This document shows positions 43,921 to 56,236 of a DNA stretch of 64,000 bases, piece after piece. Each line of letters begins with the position of its first letter. Position 1 is the first letter of the stretch. This DNA comes from Astropecten irregularis (Eukaryota > Echinodermata > Asteroidea > Paxillosida > Astropectinidae), in NCBI GenBank assembly GCA_963971285.1, contig OZ020246.1, forward strand, positions 18,893,217 to 18,957,216, written 5' to 3'. Under the pieces are notes generated by a model that saw only the letters and a list, made by a program, of their open reading frames with translations, did no database searches and was not told the DNA's origin. The translations under genes were made by a program, and so were the position numbers.

Positions 43921-46900
43921 GGAAATTATGGGATAAAATGGTTTCGAAGATGCGAACTATAAAAAGTTGCTTTACTTGTCCACAAATACCAATCATATGT
44001 TTCCTTGATAATCATAGTTTAATTCATTGGTTCTTACATGTACTTCAGGCAATTCTTAAAAACGTACTGTGCTTAGAATAGTGATTGACTTTAAAATGTT
44101 CATTATTGAGTTTTACTAGCTTGTTTAGCCAAAGTTACATTATTTTTGTAATTTTTGTTACCTAGATCTTAATGGTAAATCACTTCATATAATGATACCT
44201 TGTGTACGGACAGAAGTCAGATTTTGTTTCAAAAAGGCAAGAATTTGTTCCACTAATTTTGCAAAAGCTATTTAGATTTTGTGACAATATTTTTTACAAA
44301 AACCATAAACAGAAAAGAAATATATTTAGTTAAGTTCACTGATGTTCACTTCAACTCAAGTTCAAGCAATGACCGTACAATTACTGGCAATTAAAGACAA
44401 CCAAACATACACCACTTTCTCTTTGGAAAATACACTGATAATATTATTATTGTAACTTTTACAAAATACAGTGATTTTTCTTTCTATTTTTGTGATTAAG
44501 ATTAAAACAAATTGTATGAATTAGTAACTTTTCTGAATGCACATGGGGGTCCAGCCATCCCATAGTCTGAATTATCCACACTATAAAGAACACTGTTGCT
44601 ACATTACATAGGGCCTTTGCAAAAGTGTACTTGAGGCTAGGCTTGGGACTTATTTCACTATTAATGCCGTTTGACCGAGGCCAACAAAATGAAATGAAGA
44701 GATTATGGGCCACATGACAAAGCCAAAGAAAGGCTCCAGCTTCGCCATGTATTCTCAAGCCCTTCATTTCATTTAGGACTCAAAATGGTGGTAGCAAAAT
44801 CAATCCCATGCCTAGCCTCATTTCATAAAGGCCCACAACTTGGGGCAAGATACTCCATAGATACATTTATAAAGGAGGAATGACATAGGGCACCAGACCA
44901 TTCCAAAGCTGGAGACATTTAATACAAGTACAATTAATTAAAGAGCTTGCCCAAGTCACATGACTTAGCCAGTGTATATTTATAATAATAGTCGGGTGAC
45001 ATTTTTCTATACTTTTTTCACAAAATTGAATTTACAAAAATTATACTGACAAAAGTGCAGCATCTCTATGGCATTATATTCTTTGGCAAAATTGCGTCAT
45101 TCAAGCCTCATATAAAGTAATTTGCTCTACTTCTTTGATCTCGTGACTTGAGAATTGGAATGGTTTAAGAATAGCACAGCAATTAAAAAAAAAAAAAAAA
45201 GGAAACTTTAAATCACTTTTATCTGAATTGATCATGTTTGCCAAATATATTTTCATTCCGGTTTGTGTTGCGTAGAAAATATTCTGATCAAAAATATAAA
45301 TTATAGGTTTTTTTTCAAATACAATTATGAATGTAACGCATGGTGGGTATCCATCCACACACAAAAAATATACAAATTCATTATTAAGAATCAATTATCA
45401 TTAAGTTGGTAAGGTCTATACACATATGTATAAAATAGTTTACTATATATTTTGGTTTACTATATCGAAACTGTAACTTGAGTAATTCATTTTTTTAAAC
45501 CACCAATCAAAATTTTTATATTGAAAAAAAAGTGGATGTTAAAATTAACGTTTAATTTGTTTCATTTCTTGTTATCAGAATTGATTGCACTAATCTGTTC
45601 AATAATAATGAATAAGAACATTTGACAATTTAACAAAATCACCATCAGAAACATCAAGACAATACTGTTCACTTCCAAAATCTTGATGATAAAGAACAAA
45701 GGCAGATTTGTTTTTTTTAGTAATTTTACAGAGTTGTAAAGCTGGCAAGTTTACTAGGCACGGTCTATTTATGCCAGCCTATTTAAAGCTATTTTTGCTT
45801 AGCACGATACTGAACTTGCAAAATACTTCCTGCTCCGTCATGTTTACTTAGCAGCTCTTTTGAATTGAACCCGAAGAATATATTGTGTCACAAAAAAAAT
45901 AGAAAAAAACGTCAGATTTTGAATGCGCTATGCTAAAAAGGAACAAATGTATATGTACAAACATTTGTATGAACTAACATTCATACAAAAACAGCCTTCC
46001 ATTGTTTTAAGATTGCGAATGACGAAATTGTACAAAATAGACTAATAGAATCTTAAAGAGTACAAAGAAAGTAGAAGCTAAGAGGTTGTGATGTTTAATG
46101 TAGGTATTCATACAAATTAAATGAACTCTACTGTACAAAACACCTATCACTGCACAAAACCATCAGGCTTGTGTAGAGAATTAGAAGAAAGAAAAGACGA
46201 GACAAGATTTCAATAAGCTACCTGCCTAAGCATGTTGGAATGAAGTCACAATGTCGGTGATAGAGGTAGTTCTTTTGAGAAAAAAACACATTGTTCTCGC
46301 CAGTTTTGACCAATTTCCCCCAACAAGGCGTGAGAATATATTTACATTTTGTCCTCTTTATTCTTATTGTCCGAAGCTTACCCAAAATACTTCGGTAATT
46401 TTGTTATGCTGGATTGCTTACAATCCTGGTTTGATAATTCTTGCATTGCATTGAATGACATCAGCTGGAATTTAAGAATAGCAAATAAATAATGCGTAAA
46501 GAAATTGATTTGAAATTGAAAGAAAAATGATTACATAGTGAGTTTCAGAAGTAACAAGCTAGACCACAAACAATATTTTGATTTTACTGCAGCCTCATTT
46601 CAACAAAATAAAATGATAATGAAAAATTAGCTGCTTGAAACGTGACCAAAATGATCTAAGTACGATGCAACAAATTAGAAATCTCTGCAAGACCTTTATT
46701 AAATTTGAAAGGTAGTGTACTGGACATATAGGATTGGCAAAAATCAAAATCATCAAGATTAGCTCCATAAAAAGCTTCCTTTGCATAAAGTAAAAAATCA
46801 CACAAAAACCCCAAATCTTCTGTGAACATATTTCCCTCTAAAATGTCACCAAATTCCAGAAAAGTGCATTTGAAAACCTACAAAATAACACCAGAGCGAT

Positions 46901-47508
46901 TCCACAGTCTGGTGTCCATTTTGTAAGTTATCTCTGTTTTTGTTGTTGTTGCATATTTGCGTGCATTTCAAGGAATTGTATCTGCTGTACTTGCTGATTC
47001 CAATAACACATTTCTTAATGGAGTCCTTCAAGAATGATTGATCATTATGAAGTAAGTCAAAGTCACTTAACATGTAATGCAAGTTACCGTGAAATTGCCC
47101 ACAGCTAATTTTGGTTGTAACGAAACACAATTGAAAAAAATGCAAATGAGCACGGATTCCAAATATACAGACATGGAATATTTGTTGTTTTCTCAAAAGT
47201 GTGAACACTAATTTTGAAGAATTCTTTTTACTGCTTAATTATATGGCGTGCAATATGAAAACAAACTAAGAATGAATGCCCTGGCTTTTTAATACAAAAC
47301 CTTATGTGACCAATCTTAAATACTGCCTTAAACGATTTCATTTTTAATACAAGTAGCATCCCAAAAAAATTCACATAGCTGAATATCAGTTTATTTTTCC
47401 CTTTCCAGCACCACACTGATGTGGAAGCAAACTTTGAAATGGAGAAAATTACCTTCACAGTTTCCATGGGAATGTCATGTTGAAATGTCATTTCCGAATA
47501 AAGAAACA
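43921..47508 (-). other. Probable TMEM64 3' UTR and flank
   Basis: Strongly AT-rich, unusually poor in the transposons that fill the rest of the window, and directly downstream of the TMEM64 stop (47747) on the minus strand. A long 3' UTR is plausible, but I cannot fix a polyadenylation site. Confidence 0.35.
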
Positions 47509-47702
47509 ACTATTGACTATTAGGGACACTACGTACCAACGTAGGGCTGGATGGCTCAGTTGGTAGAGTGCTTGTACGGTATTCAGAAGGTCCCCGGTTC
47601 GAATCCCGCTCCAGTCAATTTTCTTATGTTTACCTTTCAATGACTTAAAAAATTCAGTCAGTTTCCATTGTGGTTATTTGATGAATATAAAAAACCAAAC
47701 AA
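47509..47702 (+). mobile_element. tRNA-derived SINE, copy 1
   Basis: tRNA-like head with A box TGGCTCAGTTGG (47552-47563) and B box GGTTCGAATCC (47596-47606). The anticodon arm is poorly paired. The head is followed by a tail (TTCAATGACTT, ATTCAGTCAGT) shared with two other copies. Near the 3' end of TMEM64, on the opposite strand. Confidence 0.8.
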
Positions 47703-47746
47703 TTAGTCAATGAGCACCTGAATGAACGATGTATATACATATTGCA

Positions 47747-50700
47747 TCATGATAAGATCATGGTTTCGTTGGAATTGTAGTCTCTCGTGTTGATGGCATT
47801 GGCTTTGTGGGCCGTTTCTTTCTCGAAGGAGATCGTAGGCTGCATTCTTTGGCTGTTGCGGGAATCAAGTCCCTGCTGTTTGTCTGGGTGTCCCGGGAAC
47901 AGTTCGGGGGCAATGTGAACCGTTCGGTTTTCCTCAACACAGCTGGCCTTGTGGAAATTAATCGTTCGGTGTAGGTGGCGCTGTGCTTTGGCGATAACGT
48001 AGAATGAGAGTGAAATACTCAGGCACACCTGCAGTCAGAGGGAACAGAATAAAATATAACAGTGGGTCTTCTAAAATCTTCCTGACTTCCTCAAGCCTTG
48101 CCCCTTATGATCCCTACTGAACGGTAACCCCAAACCCTTAGCTCCATGAACCTTTTCCCTTTCCTTTATCCCTTTAATGTATTTATTTATTTATTTCTTG
48201 TTTACCCTGGGTTTACCTGCTCAGTGAAACACACACTGTTTTCCAGTGGTTCCCAGCAATTACAATATGAATTATGAAGGATGGTGCTACACATGACCGA
48301 GTAGCAGGCTTTCATGGGCGCCCTTTGGCAGCCAGCCACATCAACCCATATATGATCACAAAGCACAGCTGAAGATCGAAAGTGTTTGGTTTTTGTGGAG
48401 GGAGGAAAATCGGAGAACCCGGAGAAAAACCCTTGTAGCATAGGAGAGAACCAACGCACAAGTCTACTCACATATGACCCAAGCCGGGATCGAAGCTGGG
48501 CCACATTGATGAGAGGCGAGTGCCTAACGCACTTTGCCACCTATGCCCCCTAAAATGTAACCCTGCTATCTCCAAACACTTACCCTTTACCCAATCTTGA
48601 ACAGAAACCCTGGTGAAATTATTTACCTGTACAAAAACGACTGGACTATTGTTCCATTGGTGGTTGGTTATGTCCTGAACAGAGCGTAGGGTGGATCCGA
48701 GGTAGGATGACAGCACCTGGTTGGGAAGCAGACCCACAGCAGTGGCTGACACGAATGTTGATACGGACACGTTAGCCATCTGTAGCAAGGAGTGTAAAAC
48801 CATTACTAATTATTTTAAGGGCATGTACAACATTAATAACAAACAAAAACAGAAATGTTCACAGATTTACCTATAACTCAACTTCTTTTAAGGGTATAAA
48901 GACGGTAATGGTGTGCTGAATTTATCCAAAAAAAAAGTAATTTAACCAAACACCAATATATTTTTGACCTTGGCAAGATAAAAAATGAGACAGCTTTTCC
49001 CACACAATTTGGAGTAACAATTGCAACAGTTTTTCTACTGTTTCCAGTTATCAATTGGGCTGAACATTTCACAGGTTTGTTTTTATTCCATGACAAAATA
49101 AATGATGAGCAGCCTGCAGCTGCCCTGTCATCTTTACCAATGTTATACTCTGCCGCCACCTGAAATCTGCTGTCTTAGGCTAGGTCTAGGCATACCCTCC
49201 ATTGCAAATGCATTGAACATGTATGAGGACAGACGTAGCCATTACTCATAAAGCCCATTTCTTTCGACCACACAGCCAAACACAGTGGGCTCTCAAATTA
49301 AACCAATGTTAATTGTTGAAGTTGAAGAGGAACATCCCTCAAATAACAGGAAATTCATTTCCTTATATTTTTCTGTGTCATCTCATGAAAGATATCTTGC
49401 TGTAACATAATGCATGCAATTTAAGTAGTCCAGTTGATTTAACCAAAGTGAAAGTTCAGGTTTTAGGTTCAGGTTTTAGTTTCAGGTCCTTTGTAAATCC
49501 TGAATAACATCCACTGGCATGACTGTTGAAAATTCAAGGTCACAGTGGTGGCAGAAGAGGAAGAACTTTGCCCTTCACCGACGTGGATGAGCACTGCATA
49601 CTCAGTGCTTGAGAGAGCACGTGAAAAAAATCACATGCTGGCTCAGGTGGGATTCGAACCCACGACCTCCTGCTTACTAGTGCAGATGCCATACCGCTAG
49701 GCCACCGAATCCCACCTGATGAGACAGCATGTGATTTTTTTTTCACGTGCTCTCTCAAGCACTGAGTATGCAGTGCTCATCCACGTCGGTGAAGGGCAAG
49801 CCTAATTGCATATTATTTATTTCCCGACCAAATCATTTAATATTCATGACTCATGTTAATACCCTAATTAATGATAACTGAGTGTTAGCCCCCCCCCCCC
49901 TCCAAATAAAGAAATATTTATTAAATGCAGTGCCCTTGCACATTCTGTTTTTTAATCGGATTCAAGATATGTTGATTCAATCTGAACCTTTAGTGGAAAA
50001 TACAACACGGTCTGACGGTAGGCCAAGGCTATAGGCCTATATCAGTGCAGTATCCCAATGAATAGGCTACTCTTTGGACTTTGGAACAAGTTGGACAATG
50101 AGAATGTCCCGCACACACATGCATGGCAGGACTATAAATTTAATAGTGCCTTGACCCCATCGCACTTTGCAATAGAAGAATGAACTTAGGTTTTTGTTTT
50201 TTTGTCTTTACAGACAATGCTTGTGATCAATGCAATTTACCTTGGTATTGGTTTGGTATCGAGGAATGCAGTGAGAATGAAAGGAAGAAGAACATTGAAT
50301 TTGAGAATAAAACTTACGGCAAAGACGCCATTCTGCAGGCCAAATGGAATCGGAGTCAGCCGTGTCAGAGCGATGACTTTGAAGGAGTGTTCCCCCTCCA
50401 CCAGATTGACGATGGCCTGCAGGTACTCATTCTGCAACTTGGAGAGCAGAAACGCCGTACAGGTCAGTCTGCAGAAAGCAAAGGCACAGTACGCCCCTCC
50501 CAGAGCGCAGACGATGACCACGAGGGTGCCGAGCACCAGTCCATACCGGTACCCAGCCGCAATGTTTAGAATGAGGTAGCCTGGTATGGACGAGGGGAGG
50601 GCCACAAGCACGAATAGAACAAAGAAAACAGCAGCGCCCAGGTAAGGGTCCGTGCTGACCAGCCAAGGCAGGAGGTCATCTATCTGCTCACGGAATGTCC

Positions 50701-53255
50701 AGAGCAGCAAGGCTCCGCAGACCACAACAACCAGGATGGTGGACAGGCGGGTACAGAGCCTCGTCTCCATGCAGGCCAGCTGGGCCAGCGGAGATCTACA
50801 GCAAAGGCAGTCCGTGAGGCAGGACTCGGCTGGGAAACCGGCGACGGAGAAAGATGGAGAAGTGGGGCTCCTCGGAGGACAGGAGGATACACGCGGGGAT
50901 TGCCACCCAAAGTATGAAGCACTTCTGTATCAAAATGAGAGATAAAACGTGAACAAATTGAGCCTCAGAGAAAAATCCAGCTGAATTTTAATAGTAGAAT
51001 GGTAAAAAAGATGGCTGCATAAAATCTACACAACCTATCTTGGCTGGAGATTTTTTCTTCCTAGTAAAAAACAACCGAGGAAAAATGTCATGTACTGTTC
51101 AGCATGGCATCAGTAATAGCATATTCACTACATTGTAAACTATACAGCCAGATGAGAGAGATCTATAAAACTGTGATTTTGTAAATCTATTTCCAGCTTT
51201 GTCGTTTCCAGAAAAAGCAAAATCATTTGTGCGTGCAACAGCTTGAGGGATCAATGAAAACAACTCTACGCCAATATCAATAATGCAATGCCTCTAATAA
51301 TTAGTCAGTCAACATGTGTCAGTCAACATGTGTTTCAGTGTACAAGCCCTACTTGTTAAACGAACAATCACACACAGCCACAACCTACAGCCCACGCAAT
51401 CATACAATGAGTGCTGGATATTACGGGCATATTGCTATTACAACGGAGCTTTATCCAGGCAATGGGACGCATTGATTTATAATGCGCAAATTGACATTAA
51501 TGATAATGGAGCCCTTACTTCAAAATGCAGGAAGGAAGAATCACTGTGATGATAAGTGGACAGCGTAATCGACTCTACTCTACTCTACCAATAATGTGAT
51601 TAATGTCAAAAGGTGATAAGACCTTTATCAGACCTTGGGCAGGCCTGTATGGATCCAGGGAGGGGGGGGGGGAGGGGTTGAGGGTTGTCTCACCCCCCCC
51701 CCCCCCCAACCACCCTCTGCTCTGGACGACCAATTTCAAAGTAAATATATATATGAAAACATCACTCAGAATGTTTGACACAAGCAAATTTGAAAGAAAA
51801 TAGCAGAAAGCATCTCTAGCCTCCTCAATTTCAATTTTTATTTCTGGTCAGCTGAAACACCCCCCCCCTCCAACATGCACAATTCTTCACATACAAGTTA
51901 AAACTCTTAACTAGCACCATTAACATGATAGCATTTTATGATGCCATCATTCACAAAACTAGTCAATGAATAACAACAAGACTTATAAAGAGAGGATGAA
52001 AAAATGTTTCTTTTTTTTTCCAAATAGGCATATAACATGAATTTGTGTTAGTTAAAATTATGATTTTCACAAGCAAGACATTTACTACTGGTACTACACA
52101 TGTAAGTTACATACAATGTAGTAGTTCACTAGTACTGCACTGATATGATTTGTAATCAGGAACACACACAAGACCCAACAAACAGAAACATTTAAAATCA
52201 TTATCAGCGGACTTTAGACAGGATGATTGTGGGGACAATGAAAGATAAACCAGGCACAGATTACTTTTGCACAAACTGCAGAAACAATGGGTAAATTAGG
52301 TGGCATGGGCTGCATTTAATACAGGAACTGGTGTCACTCAGTTAAATGTGCACTAGGGATAGGGGTGTGAATTTGGGAAAGTGTGGGATATCGGTGATTA
52401 GCAGAGGGCACATGGGCAATGGTAGGTAAATACAGGTTTGACGGTGGGCAAGGGGACTCATGATCAGGTTTTTTAATGATCAATGCTGCCACCTGAGGTT
52501 AAGGGTACCAGGATTAGTGGTGGGCACTGGGAACCCTGAATCCTCTACATTTACCACACAAGCAAGACCAGGGGCCAATTTCATACAGCTGCAAAGGTAT
52601 AATACATGATTGGTAAAGGTCACCGAACTGACAGTTTTGATCTCGGGGTAAGATCAAAACCATTCTTTATGTTTTATAAAAAATTCAGTTTGGTTTTCGT
52701 TATCCTGTAGACCTGTACTGTACCTTTAAGCACCAAAATTTGCTTTTAAAGCACAAAAAACCTTTAAATCAGTATGCCAGCCAAAACTCCTTGTGTATGC
52801 TCAGCAAGCAGTGGCCAAATACAAGGCATGAAAACTTGCTTGGTAATCCTGTTTGATCAAGGAAGACGTTTTATGGAAAAGCAAATGTTGTGCTTTAAAA
52901 ACAGCAGCTAAATGAAAATGGCTCCTGCTTTTTTTTAATACCACAGATCATGTCCAGAGCTATCAAAAGGATTCCTTTTTACAGCTCCATGCACAGATTT
53001 ATTATCACACTTAACCACAGTATTATTATTATTATTATTATTACAGGTGGACTGGATCATAATGCGAATTACCACGAAAACCACACTGTTGTATTGTGGT
53101 ATTCAATCAGGATACCACACTCACCACAGGGTTAAAAACATGCATGATAAACTACATTGTACCTGAAGGTGGTATGTCAAAATGACAGCTTACCTGACAT
53201 GGTTGGGTTCGTTCCGCTGCCAACCACCCACAATCGCATTCAGGAACCTTGTCAT
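47747..53255 (-). CDS. TMEM64: TMEM64, VTT/DedA-family membrane protein
   Basis: Four coding exons on the minus strand, read from high to low coordinate: 53255-53194, 50924-50318, 48779-48627 and 48028-47747 (including stop). They give 367 residues in matching phases. The start ATG at 53255-53253 is the first in frame after an in-frame stop. The exon 1-2 junction was found by phase and splice sites and is the least certain step. A shorter protein from Met73 (codon 50770-50768) would keep all membrane segments. Seen: a Cys-rich stretch (CLTDCLCC) and hydrophobic segments such as STILVVVVCGALLLW and YLGAAVFFVLFVLVALPSS. The VTT core has GYLILNIAAGYRYG and the family signature ALTRLTPIPFGLQN; AVGLLPNQVLSSYLGSTL follows. 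Vertebrate TMEM64 is about 380 residues with the same order. VTT proteins sit in ER and Golgi membranes, and some (TMEM41B, VMP1) scramble lipids; TMEM64 has been linked to ER calcium handling. Divergent from TDRD12. Confidence 0.9.
48830..49090 (+). mobile_element. Diverged A/B-related element in TMEM64 intron
   Basis: Body match at low identity (AACAGAAATGTTCACAGATT, ACCTATAACT, GGGTATAAAGACGGTAATGG). The ends are not recognisable. Confidence 0.45.
49568..49799 (-). mobile_element. Hairpin element with a tRNA-like core
   Basis: About 90-bp inverted arms (TTGCCCTTCACCGACGTGGA... and its complement ending GGTGAAGGGCAA) surround a tRNA-like sequence on the minus strand. The A-box-like GGTGGCCTAGCGGTATGG and the B box GGTTCGAATCC are present, with a good T-arm (GTGGG/CCCAC) and an anticodon-type stem with an 8-nt loop. 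The acceptor strands do not pair, so it is not a working tRNA gene. In TMEM64 intron 2. Confidence 0.75.
51640..51750 (+). repeat. G-run/C-run inverted segment in TMEM64 intron 1
   Basis: A run of about 12 G is followed 25 bp later by a run of about 16 C, which can form a hairpin or quadruplex. It resembles the interiors of the hAT-like elements, but clear termini are not visible. Confidence 0.45.
52570..52926 (-). mobile_element. Foldback element C with element B sequence nested inside
   Basis: The outer part starts GGGGCCAATTTCATACAGCT and resumes at GCACCAAAATTTGCTTTTAA, ending near AATGGCTCCT. The inner part (about 52593-52731) carries element B sequence (TACATGATTGGTAAAGG, GATCTCGGGGTAAGATC) and ends CCTTTAA. 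B therefore inserted after C. The B copy is rearranged: its left end is an inverted copy of the normal right end. Confidence 0.72.
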
Positions 53256-53422
53256 AGTGGATTGATCCCCTCAGATAAACGGTCAAAGGAGCTCTGAGGT
53301 CAAGGTTCAAACCTCAGGCCAAGGGTTAAAACTTTGTCTTAATTGCAAAGAAAAAAATAAAAAGTGTAAAATATGAAACTGTGAAATCAATGCGGGGAGT
53401 GTTGTTGTTACAAACATTTTCA

Positions 53423-53786
53423 TTAAAGGTAGTACTTATCATACTTTGGTAAGAGACCAACATAGAAATGTTCACAGGTTAATATAACTTTCAGGGTATG
53501 AAGACGATGCTAGTAGAAACCTACCATTGAAATTTTTTCACCTGAAATGGTGTACTTATCCAGAAATTAGTAAAACAACGACCAAAAATCTTGTTGATCT
53601 TTTAAAAGATCAAAAATAAAAGAGAAAATATTTAAGAAATACTGTGGCTGTTTTTCACTGTTTTCTCAAAAAGTGGGCACCGTATGTGACTGAAAATTGT
53701 CTGTTACTGTATCTGTCTTGATATTTTTGCCCATGAATCTGTATTTCTTTGATAAAAACCAAAGTATGATATTGGCTTGGCTTTAA
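53423..53786 (+). mobile_element. TTAA-family element A copy upstream of TMEM64
   Basis: TTAA at 53423-53426 and 53783-53786; left terminus AGGTAGTACTTATCATACTT. The right end has a short TTGGCTTGGC insertion before the final TTAA. It lies about 170 bp upstream of the TMEM64 start codon. Confidence 0.82.
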
Positions 53787-53940
53787 CCCTAACCCTCCCA
53801 CACAAGACAAGAGCTGATTACCACACATTACCAATAATAGGGCCTACCATACAGCCTCGCGCCTCACAGGGAGACTAAAACATGTAGCCTACAGTACAGG
53901 TGCAGAAAAAGGTGACTTGGACAATGGGTAACGGTGTACA

Positions 53941-54171
53941 AGCAGGCCCGATACCTATAAAGGGAATAAAACAACTTCATAGTTTCAACTGTTCCAAAAT
54001 GATATTTTTTTTACTTTCAGCAAATGTTCCTGAGTCCTTAAATCCCCATAGAAGAATTTCGTGCAACATTTCAGAGTAAAAATACAATTTTCTTACCTGT
54101 TTGTTGCAAACTTCAAAACAGACAGACAAAACAGTTTTATTTCCTTTAAGTTTATAGGTATCGGACCTGCT
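53941..54171 (+). mobile_element. Foldback element upstream of TMEM64
   Basis: Inverted ends AGCAGGCCCGATACCTATAA and TATAGGTATCGGACCTGCT. 231 bp, non-coding. Confidence 0.72.
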
Positions 54172-55110
54172 ACTCCTCCTAGTCTACTCTAGTCCGAGCC
54201 TCCCCCCCCCCCCCCCCGCCAGTAAATTTTGACAACAATGATTCTAACTTTGGTTTAGACGTCATGACATTGACAAAGCAAAAGCACAAAAGGGCCTACG
54301 TAGGCCTACCTGGAAATCTTTTCTGTTCCGTCAGCCTCAAAACTATTTCCTCAATGAACCTGAACAACAGATCTGATCGCAATTTCATGCTTCGTGTATC
54401 ATCGACATTATGATCAGTCTAGCAATTCAGCATGCACTGCAATAATCATTGTAAATTTATAACGGACCTATCACTTACAATCGATAATCACGCATTGTGC
54501 ACACAATGAATAATAAATTAATTGCTTCCGGTTAAGTTCGAGGTCAACGATACTAGACTTGCAATCAAGTCTCGCACTGGTACTAAAATTAATCGTTAGA
54601 TGTGTTTTGAGGATCATCACAGTGACTTTTAGTCTGGCATCACATTTTTTTTTGCCTTGCAAATAGGGTTAATTCATTAAGAATACGATCATATCGGTGT
54701 TTATTGCTTCGTGAAATTGGCCCTGACAGCTAGTGTAGACAAAGCGGATTTATTTAAGTCTAGTCGATTGACCTTAAATTTGTTTTTTCGCAAGAGGGCG
54801 CTTTGCATAAAGCTGCGAGTGAACGTCAGTGTGCAGTTAAGTTGGTGTGTAATTGCGTGCTGGATGAACGGCGCACGTGTATGGGTAGGTTGTTTATCTC
54901 AGCTTTCTAGTTCTGAAATCTAATAAATGTGAATTGTTTTCATGCATTCTTGCTCAGCCCATATTGTGTCATTTATAGACATGATGGTGATACCGTAGTC
55001 ATGGTAGTTTCGGCTACCTATTAATATTTTTGTAACTAGTGAGTCATTAAATGTTTAGGTGGCCTAAAGTTTACTCGTTAGGCCTAACACTATAACAGTA
55101 ACAAGTTAGA
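54172..55110. other. Intergenic region between divergent TMEM64 and TDRD12
   Basis: Contains a C-run near 54203 and short open frames without splice support. Part of the shared upstream region; the TMEM64 transcription start and the TDRD12 5' exon are probably within 53.3-56.2 kb. Confidence 0.4.
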
Positions 55111-55502
55111 CGTAGTCCGAGTAACTTGGACCTTATAAAAATCGCACAGAGACCTCCTATTATTTATTAATCAGCACAGTCTGTGTCAGTTGGGTCAGCC
55201 ATCTTGGTTTTTCAAATAGTGCTCGTGAATAGGAGGTCTCTGTGCCCATTTTTAGGGAAAAAATTATCTTTTCTTTAACAAATTATTGGAATCTCCAATT
55301 CTCCCTTGGTCCATAGCTGGCCGCATGAGACATATTTTTAGGATCGTTTTGGAGGTGAAATCACAGGATTTAGACTCAGGGTAGAGACAAAAGGAGCTCT
55401 TGCCACTCATTTACACACAAGGTACTTGGACCCTACTATCGCCAGATCAATGTCCAAATGTTAAAAAAGGCGATTTTTAGGGTCCAAGTTACTCGGACTA
55501 CG
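55111..55502 (+). mobile_element. Foldback element with TTAGA target duplication
   Basis: Ends CGTAGTCCGAGTAACTTGG and CCAAGTTACTCGGACTACG; direct flanks TTAGA (55106-55110 and 55503-55507). Inner arms ACAGAGACCTCCTATT and AATAGGAGGTCTCTGT. 392 bp, upstream of TDRD12. Confidence 0.85.
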
Positions 55503-56236
55503 TTAGATGGTAAACTAGCCTGAACTAGCCCCGCCCCGGGCCCGCGCCCCCAGTACTAGTGTGGAACAAATTTTCACGTAACCTGCTCCATCCTTGGCCA
55601 CACGTCCAACCGCCTGATTTACGAGGGATATGTTCGGCTCTTGTCATCACATTGCACACACTTTCTACATACACAAATGTTCCTTAGTGTCTCATCTTCC
55701 CAATGATGTATTATTCGAATGATTTCAATCTTGTTTTCATATATTTTTCGGTCATTCTTACCTTTAAGTTTAACTACACGTAATTTTCGTACTGGTGCTA
55801 CACGGCCGGCCGGCACCATTTTGAATTTTGCAAAATTTATGAACTGTACAGGGCATTGAACTGCAAATGTAGTACTGTATGTACTGCGTTCTGAAATGTC
55901 CTGATGGTGTGCTCAATATTTCAAACAGCATGCTCTGTTTATCTTCAGAAGCTGGCATGATATTCCCATCGTCTACACCAATTTCCCATCATGGGTTGAC
56001 TCAGTCTGATAATCTGTGTACCTCTTTTGTTAGTATTAATATAGTATTAGTAATGCTTCCAAAGGGCATCTTCGTTAATACTCACTTCATTGCAACTATC
56101 ACAGGCCTTCATTTGTCATGGTGACATGGACTAAGTTAAGAGTAAAGTTCAATAATTGCAATTAAATTCGTTGGGGCTTTTATTTTCTCAGGAATACCAA
56201 ATGTTGCAATTGTCGACGTACATCTAGCAATCCAAA

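Noticed and set aside
47541-47616. Functional tRNA gene
   Set aside because: A and B boxes are present but the anticodon arm is mispaired and the sequence recurs with a shared non-tRNA tail at 60588 and 63305, so it is a SINE head.
49640-49716. Functional tRNA gene on the minus strand
   Set aside because: The acceptor strands do not pair and the unit is embedded in long inverted repeats.
50180-50579. Plus-strand ORFs of 125-129 codons
   Set aside because: Antisense shadows of TMEM64 exon 2.
50680-50922. 80-residue minus-strand protein beginning MLHTLGG
   Set aside because: It is an alternative frame over TMEM64 exon 2; the TMEM64 frame is supported by family motifs and by phase with exon 1.
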